Assembly: GCA_947625515.1 (NCBI GenBank)
Contig: CANQOO010000001.1
Span: forward strand, 242,584 to 306,583
DNA length: 64,000 nucleotides
Reading direction: 5' to 3'
Origin: an uncultured Clostridia bacterium
GTDB lineage: Bacteria > Bacillota > Clostridia > Christensenellales > UBA1242
The position numbers and the translations under genes are program-made. Under the pieces are notes generated by a model. That model saw only the letters and a program-made list of their open reading frames with translations, did not search any database and was not told the origin of the DNA. Positions 1 to 8,635 of this stretch are shown here, in pieces (positions within the stretch are counted from its first letter, which is position 1; every line of letters begins with the position of its first letter).

Positions 1-830
1 GCGTCAAAATTTCTAAGCACCTATCCAATTCCAAAATGGGCCCAACTGAGATGATTAACGAATACAGTGCGGACGTCATCCGCTATTGGTGTGCCATCGG
101 GGCGTATGGCAGAGATGTCTATTTGACGGACGACGGCTTGAAGGACGGCTATAAACTTCTCAACAAATTGTGGAACGCATCCAAGTTTGTCCTTTCGTTT
201 ATGGAAGATTATCAGCCTAAAATGCCGCAAAAAATCCTGCCAATGGACCGCTTCATCATGCACAAATTCAACGAGGCTTTTGACAGGGCGTGTGCTCAAT
301 ATGAAAATGTTGAAATGGGCTATGCAAAAGCGGAAGTGGAGAAATTTTTCTGGAATTTCTGCGATAATTACATCGAATTGGCAAAAAATCGCCTATATAA
401 GCCGGAAGTGTATGGTCAACAGGCAAAAGAATCCGCACAGTGGGCGTGCTATAACGTGCTGCTTGGCATCATCAAACTTTTCGCCATCACAATGCCGCAC
501 ATCACTGAGGAGATTTATCAAAGCTTTTTCCGTCAGTTTGTGGGGGAAATTTCTGTGCATTTGACCACTCTGCAAAAAATTGAATTGCCGCAAGAGCAGG
601 ACATCTTGCAAAACGGCGACGATGTGTTTGAGGTTGTTGCACGGGTGCGAGCATTTAAGGGCGAGAAAAAAGTGAGCATGAAAACTGAGATTGACCAAAT
701 GACCATTGTCGCACCAAAACTGGAATTTCTCAAAGAGTGCGAGCCGGACATTAAGGCTGTGACCTCAGTGCGTCAAATCAATTTTGAAGTTGGCGATTTT
801 GACGTGAAAATTGGCAATCCAATTTTGTAA
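1..830 (+). CDS. valS: Valyl-tRNA synthetase, C-terminal part (5' end outside window)
   Basis: Charges tRNA-Val with valine in the cytoplasm. Only the last ~275 codons are present; the frame is open from the first bases of the window. The visible part begins at a KMSKS-loop variant (KISKHLSNSK), followed by the usual MINEYSADVIRYW segment, then the anticodon-binding domain with NKLWNASKFVL and MPHITEEIYQSFF, which are typical of ValRS rather than IleRS or LeuRS. The protein stops soon after the anticodon-binding domain, without the long C-terminal coiled-coil arm of Bacillus or E. coli ValRS, so it resembles the short archaeal-type form. The His in place of the second Lys-Ser of KMSKS is unusual. 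Family assignment is confident; which ValRS subtype is inference. Confidence 0.85.
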   Translation, partial: VKISKHLSNSKMGPTEMINEYSADVIRYWCAIGAYGRDVYLTDDGLKDGYKLLNKLWNASKFVLSFMEDYQPKMPQKILPMDRFIMHKFNEAFDRACAQYENVEMGYAKAEVEKFFWNFCDNYIELAKNRLYKPEVYGQQAKESAQWACYNVLLGIIKLFAITMPHITEEIYQSFFRQFVGEISVHLTTLQKIELPQEQDILQNGDDVFEVVARVRAFKGEKKVSMKTEIDQMTIVAPKLEFLKECEPDIKAVTSVRQINFEVGDFDVKIGNPIL

Positions 831-907
831 ATTGCAATGCGAGCATAAATGTTTGAAGAGGTTCGCCAGGTTGCGGCTTCTTCATTTTTTCCAATCAAGG
901 AGGAAGA

Positions 908-1684
908 TTGAAAAGAACAAAAGATGATTTTTTCGAGGACGACAAAGTTCTTCGTGTGGTGCGAAAAATAAACTCGCAGCAAAATGAAGAAAAACGGCCC
1001 AAAATTTTTCAAAAAAGCACATACAAAAATTTGTATGGCAGCATTTCTTATGCAATCAAGCCGTTTCTCATTTTTTTGTGTGTGCTTGGCGTCACATATT
1101 TTGGAAATCAACTCTTGTTCCGCCTCACTGGTGCCACGGGCGGCAGTGCATATCCGCATATCCCGCTTGACGACCAAATCCCGACACTCCCTGGGTTTGT
1201 TTATCCATATTTTCTCACCTTTCCGCTGGGGATTGTCACATTTTTCTATGTCGCTTACGCCAACAAAAACGCTTTTCGCTTGATTTATCGCACTCTTCTT
1301 GTCAGTTTCGCCATCTCAGGACTGATTTATCTTTTTGCACAAACATATTTTGTCAAGCCGGACTTTGTGCCTCAGACTTTTACTGAAAAATTTATGGTAG
1401 GCACATGGCACTCCACCTATCCAATCAACTGCTTTCCAAGCCAGCACGCCTTCATGGCGATTGCCATAATCATCGGCTGCCTTACATCCGGCAAGGGGAT
1501 GAAGGTGTGGTTTAAGGTGGTGGCAATCATTCTGTCAATCCTCATCATTCTTGCCACATTTTTCCTTAAGCAGCACTTCTTCTTGGACTGGGTGGCTTCG
1601 CTTGGGATTATGCTTGTCACATATTTATTCTTTTGGCTTTTTGAACATATCAAAGCAAAGAAATTGCTTTTAAAGCAGGATTGA
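908..1684 (+). CDS. PAP2-family membrane phosphatase
   Basis: Membrane phosphatase/phosphotransferase of the phosphatidic acid phosphatase type 2 superfamily, 258 aa. TTG is used as start, with AAGGAGG about 5 bases upstream. After a charged N-terminus of ~50 residues there are about six hydrophobic segments. The two recognisable PAP2 motifs are FPSQHAF (PSxH, catalytic His) and a divergent third motif, LKQHFFLD, in which His and Asp are kept but the preceding Ser-Arg is replaced. The first motif (KxxxxxxRP) is not obvious. This resembles the inositolphosphotransferase-like PAP2_3 branch. The substrate cannot be told; undecaprenyl pyrophosphate or a phospholipid are possibilities. It lies 77 bases after valS with no terminator seen between them. 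Confidence 0.75.
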   Translation: MKRTKDDFFEDDKVLRVVRKINSQQNEEKRPKIFQKSTYKNLYGSISYAIKPFLIFLCVLGVTYFGNQLLFRLTGATGGSAYPHIPLDDQIPTLPGFVYPYFLTFPLGIVTFFYVAYANKNAFRLIYRTLLVSFAISGLIYLFAQTYFVKPDFVPQTFTEKFMVGTWHSTYPINCFPSQHAFMAIAIIIGCLTSGKGMKVWFKVVAIILSILIILATFFLKQHFFLDWVASLGIMLVTYLFFWLFEHIKAKKLLLKQD

Positions 1685-1798
1685 TGATTGCTAAAAAATC
1701 ATTAAAAATTTGTAAAAAATATTGCAATACTTGAACTTGATAAAAACTTTAATATTATACTTTCATTTGTGTTTTATACGAAGTTTTAAAATAAAAAA

Positions 1799-1820
1799 AC
1801 TACGCCAAAGCGTAGTTTTT
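1799..1820 (-). terminator. Bidirectional intrinsic terminator
   Basis: A 7-bp stem (ACTACGC/GCGTAGT) with loop CAAA is flanked by A-run and T-run, so it can work on both strands. It sits directly downstream of the minus-strand tRNA-Leu and about 115 bases after the PAP2 gene. Confidence 0.85.
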
Positions 1821-1902
1821 TGGTGCGGATGAGAGGGGTCGAACCTCCACGGTTTCCCACTTGCCCCTTAAACAAGCGCGTCTGCCATTCCGCCACATCC
1901 GC
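1821..1902 (-). tRNA. tRNA-Leu (anticodon AAG), CCA encoded
   Basis: Minus-strand class II tRNA. The acceptor GCGGATG pairs with CATCCGC, followed by discriminator A and an encoded CCA. The D-arm reads GGCGGAATGGCAGAC, typical of tRNA-Leu. The anticodon stem CTTGT/GCAAG closes the seven-base loop TTAAGGG, giving anticodon AAG. A short variable arm and a TTCGACC T-loop follow. A consensus promoter lies upstream and a terminator immediately downstream, so it is a single-gene unit. Confidence 0.93.
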
Positions 1903-1939
1903 AAATTTTCTTTCCAGCAAATTCATTTAAAGCTTTTTC

Positions 1940-1968
1940 ATTTTACATCACCCGCACAAAAATGTCAA
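1940..1968 (-). promoter_or_regulatory. Vegetative promoter of tRNA-Leu
   Basis: Read on the minus strand: TTGACA, 17-base spacer, TAAAAT, ending about 38 bases before the tRNA 5' end. Bases 1969-2206 on the plus side hold no gene that I can support. Confidence 0.8.
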
Positions 1969-2206
1969 CTGTTTTGGCAAAAAAAATCAGTTTTTTGAAA
2001 ATAATTTGCAGATAAGTGTTGCCAAACGGCATTTTTCAAAGATATAATACTATTACGATTTTTCAATAAAGTTTCAAGTGCTTTGTTTGGGTTGCATTTG
2101 GAAGATTGGGTGCTGAAATTTATTGCGAAATTGGTGATTAGGCATGAAAAAAATTTGTGCTGAGTGGCTCATTTTCCCCAAAAATATTTAAACTTTGGCG
2201 GATGCG

Positions 2207-2236
2207 TTGATTTTTTAAATATATATGTGTTATAAT
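2207..2236 (+). promoter_or_regulatory. Promoter of the S8 protease gene
   Basis: TTGATT, 18-base spacer, TATAAT. The -10 box ends 6 bases before the chosen ATG at 2243, so the transcript may begin at or next to the start codon (leaderless). No Shine-Dalgarno sequence is visible. Confidence 0.65.
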
Positions 2237-2242
2237 ATACAT

Positions 2243-5200
2243 ATGAAATTGTTTGGAAAAGGGTTGAAGTGGATTTTTTCTTGCACACTGATGTGTGCAA
2301 CGCTTTTGCTCTTTTTCCCTTGCAACATTGCGTCCGCCGAGGAGGCAACGCAGGATTTTGACGCATTCCAGGCTGCGATTGTAGACATGGTCACAAATTT
2401 TGAAAATGAAGATGTGCTGCTTGACGACGAAGAATATGTTGTCGAAGATGGCAAGGTTCTTGTCAGCGAAAATGCCATTCAAAAATATGACCTCAAAAAA
2501 GCGGACGCTCAGGTGCAAGCCACCGCGGGCAGCGTGGCGGGGCAAATTGTGCCTCAAAGATTTTTTGCTGTTGAAAATTTGAAAGAAAAAAATGGTCAGG
2601 TTGTTGCGGGGACGCGAATAAATCGTCTGATTGTAAACTGCCCGTGGGATGTGGACACTTTTGGTGCAGTGGCCGTTGCACAGTTCAACGATTGGCACAT
2701 CTTGCAATATGAATCTCATCAACAAGCCCAGGCGGCATATGAACATCTTTCCAATTCCAACATTGATGTTTGCTTCGATTTTGAGGTGACTGCCAGCGAT
2801 TTTGAGGTGGACGAGCAAAGTTTTGTGGCAACTTCTCAGGCAGTTTCGACCCACAACTCCTGGGGTGAAGAATTTGTGGGCTATGACAGTTTTTCCAGCA
2901 CCACCCTTATGATGCACAGTCAGTCCGCTTTGCCGCAGATTGTGGTGGCGGTGATTGACAGCGGCATTTTTGCCGACCATCCGATGTTCGCTGGCCGCAT
3001 CCTCACCAGCCGAGCCAAAAACTTCAGTGATGAAAAAAAAGCCACATCATATGAATATGAAGATTTAAACGGTCACGGCACGCATGTGAGCGGCACGATT
3101 TGCGAGTTCACTCAATCAAACGTGAAAATTCTTCCGCTTAAAGTGCTAAACTCGGAAGGAAAAGGGCAGGGGGCGTCAATTATTGCCGCTCTTGAATATG
3201 CCACCACATTGAAGGCGGCTGGCGTGAACATAGTTGTGGCAAACATGAGCCTTGGCATTGAACTTGCACAAAGCCAGGTCGCAACAGGATATGCCGCCCT
3301 TACGCTTGCCGTGCGTCAGGCGAACAACAAAAACATCATTTCGGTGGTCTCCGCCGGAAATGAGAGCCAAAACACCATATATTGCACGCCTGCCAGTGTG
3401 AGCGAGGCGTTCACGGTTTCGGCTCTAAGGCGAGTTGCCAACTCTTCAAATGGATATGATGTGCAGTTTGACTCTTCTTACAGCAACTTCGGCACCCATG
3501 TGGATTTTTCCGCACCTGGCACTTACATCAAAAGTGCGGCGTGGCAGGACGAAAAAGACCCAAGCGGAAATGTCATCCGCAAAATTCCGGGATACATTCA
3601 AATGAGTGGCACATCAATGGCGGCTCCGCACGTCGCGGCGGCTGTGGCACTGGTGCTTTCCAATCCGTTCTATTCCAATCTCACTCCCGACCAAGTGCAT
3701 GCACTTTTGGTGGAAAATGCTGTTGATTTGGGGGAGAATGGCAAGGATGACCTGTATGGATATGGCTGCATCAACATTGCAGGAATTGGATGCAGGCAGG
3801 AAGGCGAGGTAACTTTCAGCGAAAGCGAAAAAAATCACTCGACAGACTTTATGCTTTCCCTTCAATTTGGCTCAAACGCGAACATCTATTACACATTTGA
3901 AGAAGCCGCTTTTGTGGACTCCTCAAATGGCACACTTTACACCGGTCCAATCCAAATGTCGCAGACGGTGAGGGTGTTTGCCATGGGTTACAGAAAAGAT
4001 GTTGCAAACAAGACGCTGATTAAAAGCAAACTCTCTTCGGCTTCTTATTATTTTGACAACATGGACTATGTGGACAACTTTAAGTTCACTAAGGTTGGCG
4101 ACGACAGCTATGAAATTTCCCGCTATTATGGCACTGAACTGACCACGCTGCAAATTCCAGCAACATATAATGGCGGCAAGATTGTCAGCATTGGCCCATA
4201 TGCTTTTTCCAACTCGCCAGTTGAGGTGATTTATTTGCCGCAATCTTTGCAGACAATTGGACAATCGGCGTTCAGTGGCGACACAGCTCTCAGAGAGGTG
4301 CACTGCAATTCGGATGAAATTGAAATCGGCGGATATGCTTTCTCTCGCTGCCAAAATTTAAGCATTTTCGACGTCCAGAATGTGACCAAAGTGGGAAGTT
4401 ATGCTTTTGCATACTGCTCCAAATTGACCACGCTTGACCTTATGAATGCAACACAGATTGACAGCCAAGCGTTGACTGGTTCAGGCATCAAAGAGCTCTA
4501 TCTCGGAGACAAGGTCTCCATCGGACAGCAAAGTGGGCTGGCATTGAATTGTGTGCATGGCTTTGCGGGGGCAGCCGCATTGTCGGATGCCGAAAGACTT
4601 GCAGCGGAATTTGGCGGAGAATTTGAGGATTTAACACTGAAAATTACTGAAAATTTGAACGCCACAGTGATTGTGCATTCGGGCGAGTCGGCAAGCTTTG
4701 GCATGAACTATTCTGGCTGGAATGTCTCTTACAATATCCTCTTGAACGGCTCCTATTACACCGGCAGCCACGTTGTTGTGCAAACGATTGGTGACGGGCT
4801 TAACAAGTGGATGATGATGCGTGTATCCGGTGGGCTTAACAGCGGAACAAACACTTTTCAGGTTAAGCTTTCGGACGGCTTTGGCAACAGCATAACAAGT
4901 CGCGTGATGCAAATTGTGGTGGTGCAGGACGAGCAGTCCACGTTTGCCATCAATCGCATCGGGAGCAACTTCACCTTGTCAGTGACCGACGCGAACGGTC
5001 AGGTTGTGACTGACTCGCAATATTTCTTTAAATCCGGCACTTATTTGTTGGAAGTGCGTCCTGAGGATGGATACATGTTGCAGGATGTTGTGGTCAGCGA
5101 AGGCTCTTCGGTGTTCCCTGTGCTGGAACAGCGAGAGGACTACGCCAAAATTGCACTTTCCGGAGTGACACAAGATGTTCAGGTGGTTGTGATTGTAAAT

Positions 5201-5818
5201 CAAAAATCCACGCTGTCTGTGCAGTTCGCCGTGCAGGACGGTGGCAGTGTTTTGCTTTCCGGACAGCCGGTGCAGGGCAATGTGGGCGTTCAAAATGGCG
5301 GCACGCTGGAATTTGACGTTCGGGTGGATGTCGGCTTCGAGCTTAGGCGGGTGCTTGTGGACGGGGAAATTATGGAAGGAATCACGCCGACGCATTTCCG
5401 CATTTCCAACATAAGAAAAGACACGCAAGTTATTGTGCTGTTCAATGAAATCTTTCACAATGTGACAGTTTCCAGTGGAAAGGGCGGAAGCATCTCCACA
5501 AGCGGCGGACTGGAGGACAAAATCTCCTATGCGGAAAAAAGAGAATATCACATCTCCGCCAGTGACGGATATGTCATTGACTCTGTGACCGTCAACGGCG
5601 AAAAGGTGGATGTTGTCAACGGCAACTTTGTTGTGCAAAATCAACTTCAAGACTGCGACATTGTTGTTTCGTTTAAAAAAGCAGGCTCATCCTTGTTTGA
5701 AAGCAGTTCGGTTTGGATGGTGTATTTCTTCATTTTCATCGCACTTCTGTTTATCTTCATCCTTGCCAAAATAATTTTGGCGGTGATAAGAAAAAATAAG
5801 AAAAAAGACTTGTCCTGA
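2243..5818 (+). CDS. Secreted, membrane-anchored subtilisin-like (S8) protease with BspA-type repeats
   Basis: Large extracellular serine protease, 1191 aa. The signal peptide runs to about residue 32 (cleavage after ASA). The S8 catalytic triad is complete: Asp239 in VVAVIDSG, His278 in NGHGTHVSG, Ser458 in SGTSMAAPHVAAA. Residues ~640-765 are leucine-rich repeats of the LRR_5/BspA type (GPYAFSNSPVEVIYLP and similar, with Gx.AF.. spacing). Residues ~770-1140 look like several beta-rich, Ig- or bacterial-repeat-like modules. A C-terminal membrane helix followed by KNKKKD anchors the protein. A start six codons earlier is possible, but that ATG lies inside the -10 region. Substrate unknown; a role in surface protein processing or in degrading environmental protein is inference. 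Confidence 0.88.
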   Translation: MKLFGKGLKWIFSCTLMCATLLLFFPCNIASAEEATQDFDAFQAAIVDMVTNFENEDVLLDDEEYVVEDGKVLVSENAIQKYDLKKADAQVQATAGSVAGQIVPQRFFAVENLKEKNGQVVAGTRINRLIVNCPWDVDTFGAVAVAQFNDWHILQYESHQQAQAAYEHLSNSNIDVCFDFEVTASDFEVDEQSFVATSQAVSTHNSWGEEFVGYDSFSSTTLMMHSQSALPQIVVAVIDSGIFADHPMFAGRILTSRAKNFSDEKKATSYEYEDLNGHGTHVSGTICEFTQSNVKILPLKVLNSEGKGQGASIIAALEYATTLKAAGVNIVVANMSLGIELAQSQVATGYAALTLAVRQANNKNIISVVSAGNESQNTIYCTPASVSEAFTVSALRRVANSSNGYDVQFDSSYSNFGTHVDFSAPGTYIKSAAWQDEKDPSGNVIRKIPGYIQMSGTSMAAPHVAAAVALVLSNPFYSNLTPDQVHALLVENAVDLGENGKDDLYGYGCINIAGIGCRQEGEVTFSESEKNHSTDFMLSLQFGSNANIYYTFEEAAFVDSSNGTLYTGPIQMSQTVRVFAMGYRKDVANKTLIKSKLSSASYYFDNMDYVDNFKFTKVGDDSYEISRYYGTELTTLQIPATYNGGKIVSIGPYAFSNSPVEVIYLPQSLQTIGQSAFSGDTALREVHCNSDEIEIGGYAFSRCQNLSIFDVQNVTKVGSYAFAYCSKLTTLDLMNATQIDSQALTGSGIKELYLGDKVSIGQQSGLALNCVHGFAGAAALSDAERLAAEFGGEFEDLTLKITENLNATVIVHSGESASFGMNYSGWNVSYNILLNGSYYTGSHVVVQTIGDGLNKWMMMRVSGGLNSGTNTFQVKLSDGFGNSITSRVMQIVVVQDEQSTFAINRIGSNFTLSVTDANGQVVTDSQYFFKSGTYLLEVRPEDGYMLQDVVVSEGSSVFPVLEQREDYAKIALSGVTQDVQVVVIVNQKSTLSVQFAVQDGGSVLLSGQPVQGNVGVQNGGTLEFDVRVDVGFELRRVLVDGEIMEGITPTHFRISNIRKDTQVIVLFNEIFHNVTVSSGKGGSISTSGGLEDKISYAEKREYHISASDGYVIDSVTVNGEKVDVVNGNFVVQNQLQDCDIVVSFKKAGSSLFESSSVWMVYFFIFIALLFIFILAKIILAVIRKNKKKDLS

Positions 5819-5852
5819 AACTCTCTTTGAGACATCTGACAGGTCTTTTTTT
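5801..5852 (+). terminator. Terminator of the protease gene
   Basis: GACTTGTC pairs with GACAGGTC (one G-U pair), flanked by A6 and T7. The upstream arm lies inside the last codons of the protease gene. Confidence 0.7.
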
Positions 5853-6019
5853 CAAATAATATTTTTCTTAAATGTTTTAATGTTTTCTTAGATGTTTTTA
5901 TGCTAATTTGATTGGCTTCTGCTTTTAAATTTTTTTGTTTAGGTGTAACCTATTCTTGATAATTTTCCTTGTCCTCGAAATTTTTGTGTCATTTTTCAAT
6001 TTTTAAGGTTGTGCCTTTG

Positions 6020-6048
6020 AAAAAAATCTCTTAATAAGAGACTTTTTG
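6020..6048 (-). terminator. Terminator of the lipoprotein gene
   Basis: TCTCT-TAATA-AGAGA stem-loop. On the minus strand it is followed by a run of seven T, 15 bases beyond the stop of the minus-strand lipoprotein gene. Confidence 0.7.
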
Positions 6049-6062
6049 TTTTAAGAGCGTTC

Positions 6063-7790
6063 TCAATGTGCCACAACGGGTGGGTTGAAATCGTCTTCCT
6101 CCGCACGTGGCTTGAAAGCGGCGACAAAGGGCTTTTTGTTACACTTCCCTTCTGTCTTGCATGCTGAAAGCAAGGCGTTTGAATCGTCACAATGTTCACA
6201 CTTTTTCAAAGGCTCCTTGCATTTTTCTGTGCCTTCAAAACTTTCATCAGTGCTGCAATCTTCGCAGTTTTTTTTATCCTCGCAATCTTGGCAGTTTTCA
6301 GGGCTTCCCTGCTCTTCTGCTGAGCTGCAATCTTCGCAGTTTTCTTCATCCTTGCAATCTTGGCTGTCTTCGCATTTTTCTATGTCGTCTGAGCTGGCAT
6401 CTTTGCAATTTTCACAATTTTCTTCATTCTCGCATTCAGGGCATTCGGTGTTCTTGTTCTCTTCTTCATTTTTATCGTCGATGAGGGTTGTGTTAACTTT
6501 CGTCAGTGGCTTCTGGGAGTTTTGCACCACAGGCTTCGCTATAAGACGGCTGCCGGGACGATATGTGTCAATGTTCCGCACAAGCGGGGCATATGTGTCG
6601 GTGTTTCGATTTGGGTTGAATCGCGAAAAATTGATGTTGTTGCCATTCATGCCGCCATAAGCATAAGGCGTTCCGCCATAGCCGTAGCCATACATGCCGT
6701 TGCCGGCGATGCCATAAGGGGCGTTCCCGCCGAAAATCGGCCCTGCACCATAGCCATATCCTCCCATTGTGCCATATCCGCCAGCTGTGCCGGCACCGTA
6801 GCCGCCCATGCCATAGCCGTAGCCGCCCATGCCGCCATACATGCCATAATATGGGGCGTAGCCGCCATATGGCAGGTTCATGCGATTGAGATTGTTGGAG
6901 TCATACTTGAAGTATGGATTGTTTGCAGAGACGCCCGTCTGTGTCCCGGCGTTCTGCAAAATTGGAGAAGCAATTTGCGAGCCGCCATTTTGCAAAATGC
7001 CCTGCGTGTCATCATTTTGCAAGTTTTGTGATGCTCCGCCGCTTTGTGTGCTGTTTTGTGTGTCATTTTGTGAAGTTTTGTTTTGGGATGTGATATCCGT
7101 GTTGTCACCATCTTCATGGATGTTTTGATTGTAATTCTCTCCGCCTGGCTCGCTGCCCACCTGTCCAGGCTGTTGCGATGCGTCTTCTTGCGGGAATTCT
7201 TGCGAAATGTTGAGATAATTCTCAATTTGATTCAACGTCAGGAGAATGTTCTCATAAAACGACGAGCGGGCATTTGAGTTGCAGGCGAGGCGATTGAGTT
7301 TCGCGTTGATTTTGTCTGAATTTTTGTCCACATTTTTTTTCAGAGAAGAAATGTGCTTGACCGTGCTTGACATCTCGTTTTGTGTGTATGCCACCGAATT
7401 GGTGTATTTTTCAAGGCTGTCCGTCAGTTCTTTGATGGCGGAAGTCTGTGCCTTGGAAAGCGTTATGTCCTTGGACAAACTGTTTTTCAATCTTGCTGTG
7501 CGGGCGAGGATGTCGGCTTTGTAATATTCTTCATTCAAAAGCGATTGCTGCGTGCCAATCACGTTGTCATAGATGGACTGGCTGTTTTCTTTTGTTGCAA
7601 TCCGTTCAAGCATATCCTTTGATAGGTTCAGGTCGGACGGATTCAAAACCTGCACGCTGCTGACCGTGTTTGCCGTTTCGTCAAGTTGATTGCCAAGCCC
7701 AGTCACGACCGCATCGCTGCTGTTGCCGCCACATCCAGCAAGGGCAACGCACAGAACAAGGGCAGTGAGCCCGATAAAAAATTTTTTCAT
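6063..7790 (-). CDS. Lipoprotein with Gly/Tyr-rich and acidic Cys-rich regions (function unknown)
   Basis: 575-aa protein that I do not recognise. The start is chosen for GGAGGG 6 bases upstream. It has a lipoprotein signal peptide with lipobox LAGC (Cys20). Residues ~25-200 are probably helical. Residues ~200-290 are rich in Gln, Asn and Ser. Residues ~303-380 are almost entirely Gly, Tyr, Met and Ala (GGYGYG-type repeats). Residues ~445-553 are a very acidic Cys-rich tail built of variants of ENCEDC and CxxC pairs. The tail ends with a short basic/acidic segment. Its gene is divergent from spoVAC. Gly/Tyr-rich and Cys-rich sequences are common in cross-linked spore coats and in metal-binding proteins, so an envelope or spore-surface role is possible but unproven. 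Confidence 0.75.
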   Translation of the reverse strand: MKKFFIGLTALVLCVALAGCGGNSSDAVVTGLGNQLDETANTVSSVQVLNPSDLNLSKDMLERIATKENSQSIYDNVIGTQQSLLNEEYYKADILARTARLKNSLSKDITLSKAQTSAIKELTDSLEKYTNSVAYTQNEMSSTVKHISSLKKNVDKNSDKINAKLNRLACNSNARSSFYENILLTLNQIENYLNISQEFPQEDASQQPGQVGSEPGGENYNQNIHEDGDNTDITSQNKTSQNDTQNSTQSGGASQNLQNDDTQGILQNGGSQIASPILQNAGTQTGVSANNPYFKYDSNNLNRMNLPYGGYAPYYGMYGGMGGYGYGMGGYGAGTAGGYGTMGGYGYGAGPIFGGNAPYGIAGNGMYGYGYGGTPYAYGGMNGNNINFSRFNPNRNTDTYAPLVRNIDTYRPGSRLIAKPVVQNSQKPLTKVNTTLIDDKNEEENKNTECPECENEENCENCKDASSDDIEKCEDSQDCKDEENCEDCSSAEEQGSPENCQDCEDKKNCEDCSTDESFEGTEKCKEPLKKCEHCDDSNALLSACKTEGKCNKKPFVAAFKPRAEEDDFNPPVVAH

Positions 7791-8014
7791 ATTTCCCTCC
7801 AATTTTTTTTTATTGTCTGAAATTTTTTCATTGTTATGCATCACAAGTTATGTTGGATGTAAAGGAATTTTTGCGTGACAGTGATTATTTTTCTTGGATT
7901 TGGGCAAAATTTTCAAAAAGATTTGGACAAAATCTTCAAACAAGAGGAAATTGGACAAAATCCTTATATGCAGAAGAAAAAGATTTTGAAAATAAATCTT
8001 CAAATGGAGAAGAA

Positions 8015-8470
8015 ATGGAAGATAAAAAAAGAAATGAAGCCTACAACAAATATATCAAGGCGAAAATCCCAAAGACCAAGCCGTGGCCGTCCCTTTTTAA
8101 CTCATTTTGGGTGGGCGGACTGATTTGCGTGATTGGACAGGGGATAAACGACATCTATCTGCTCATTTTCCCAAACATCTCGCAGCAGACGGGCTGGGCA
8201 CTGACGCTTATCACCCTCATTTTCATTGCGGCGTTCCTGACCGGCATTGGGGTGTATGACCAAATTGGCAAATTTGCCGGCGGCGGCTCAATTGTGCCAA
8301 TCACAGGTTTTTCCAATTCCATAACAAGCCCGTCAATCGAGTTCAAAAGCGAGGGCATCATTTATGGCATTTGCGTCAAAATGTTCACCATTGCAGGGCC
8401 GGTGATTGTTTTCGGTGTGGCGTCAAGCATGGTGGTCGGGCTTATTTATTGGATTATTTCATTGTTCTAA
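8015..8470 (+). CDS. spoVAC: Stage V sporulation protein AC
   Basis: Membrane component of the SpoVA channel that moves dipicolinic acid-calcium into the forespore and out at germination. 151 aa, close to the ~150 aa of Bacillus SpoVAC, with the family's FWVGGLICVIGQ, GVYDQIGKFAGGG and VPITGFSNS segments and several membrane helices. The frame is open further upstream to 7850, but the ATG at 8015 is preceded by GGAG at the right distance and gives the normal family length. It is followed by spoVAD and spoVAE in the usual order. Confidence 0.93.
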   Translation: MEDKKRNEAYNKYIKAKIPKTKPWPSLFNSFWVGGLICVIGQGINDIYLLIFPNISQQTGWALTLITLIFIAAFLTGIGVYDQIGKFAGGGSIVPITGFSNSITSPSIEFKSEGIIYGICVKMFTIAGPVIVFGVASSMVVGLIYWIISLF

Positions 8471-8635
8471 GGCGGGCAAAGACGGAATTTAAGGCGTGAG
8501 GAAAGAAATTTTCTGGCAAAAAATATAAACGCGGAATGAAATGGGAAAACAAGCAAAAAAATGGCAAGAAAGAGGAAATTTCGGCTTAATGTTAGGACGA
8601 CATCTGAAATTTTCGGCGAGAAGTGAGGAAAAGAG

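Noticed and set aside
3361..3400. A further copy of the palindromic repeat in the protease gene (ACACCATATATTG)
   Set aside because: Only 13 bases match, without the inverted-repeat partner, so chance similarity is more likely.
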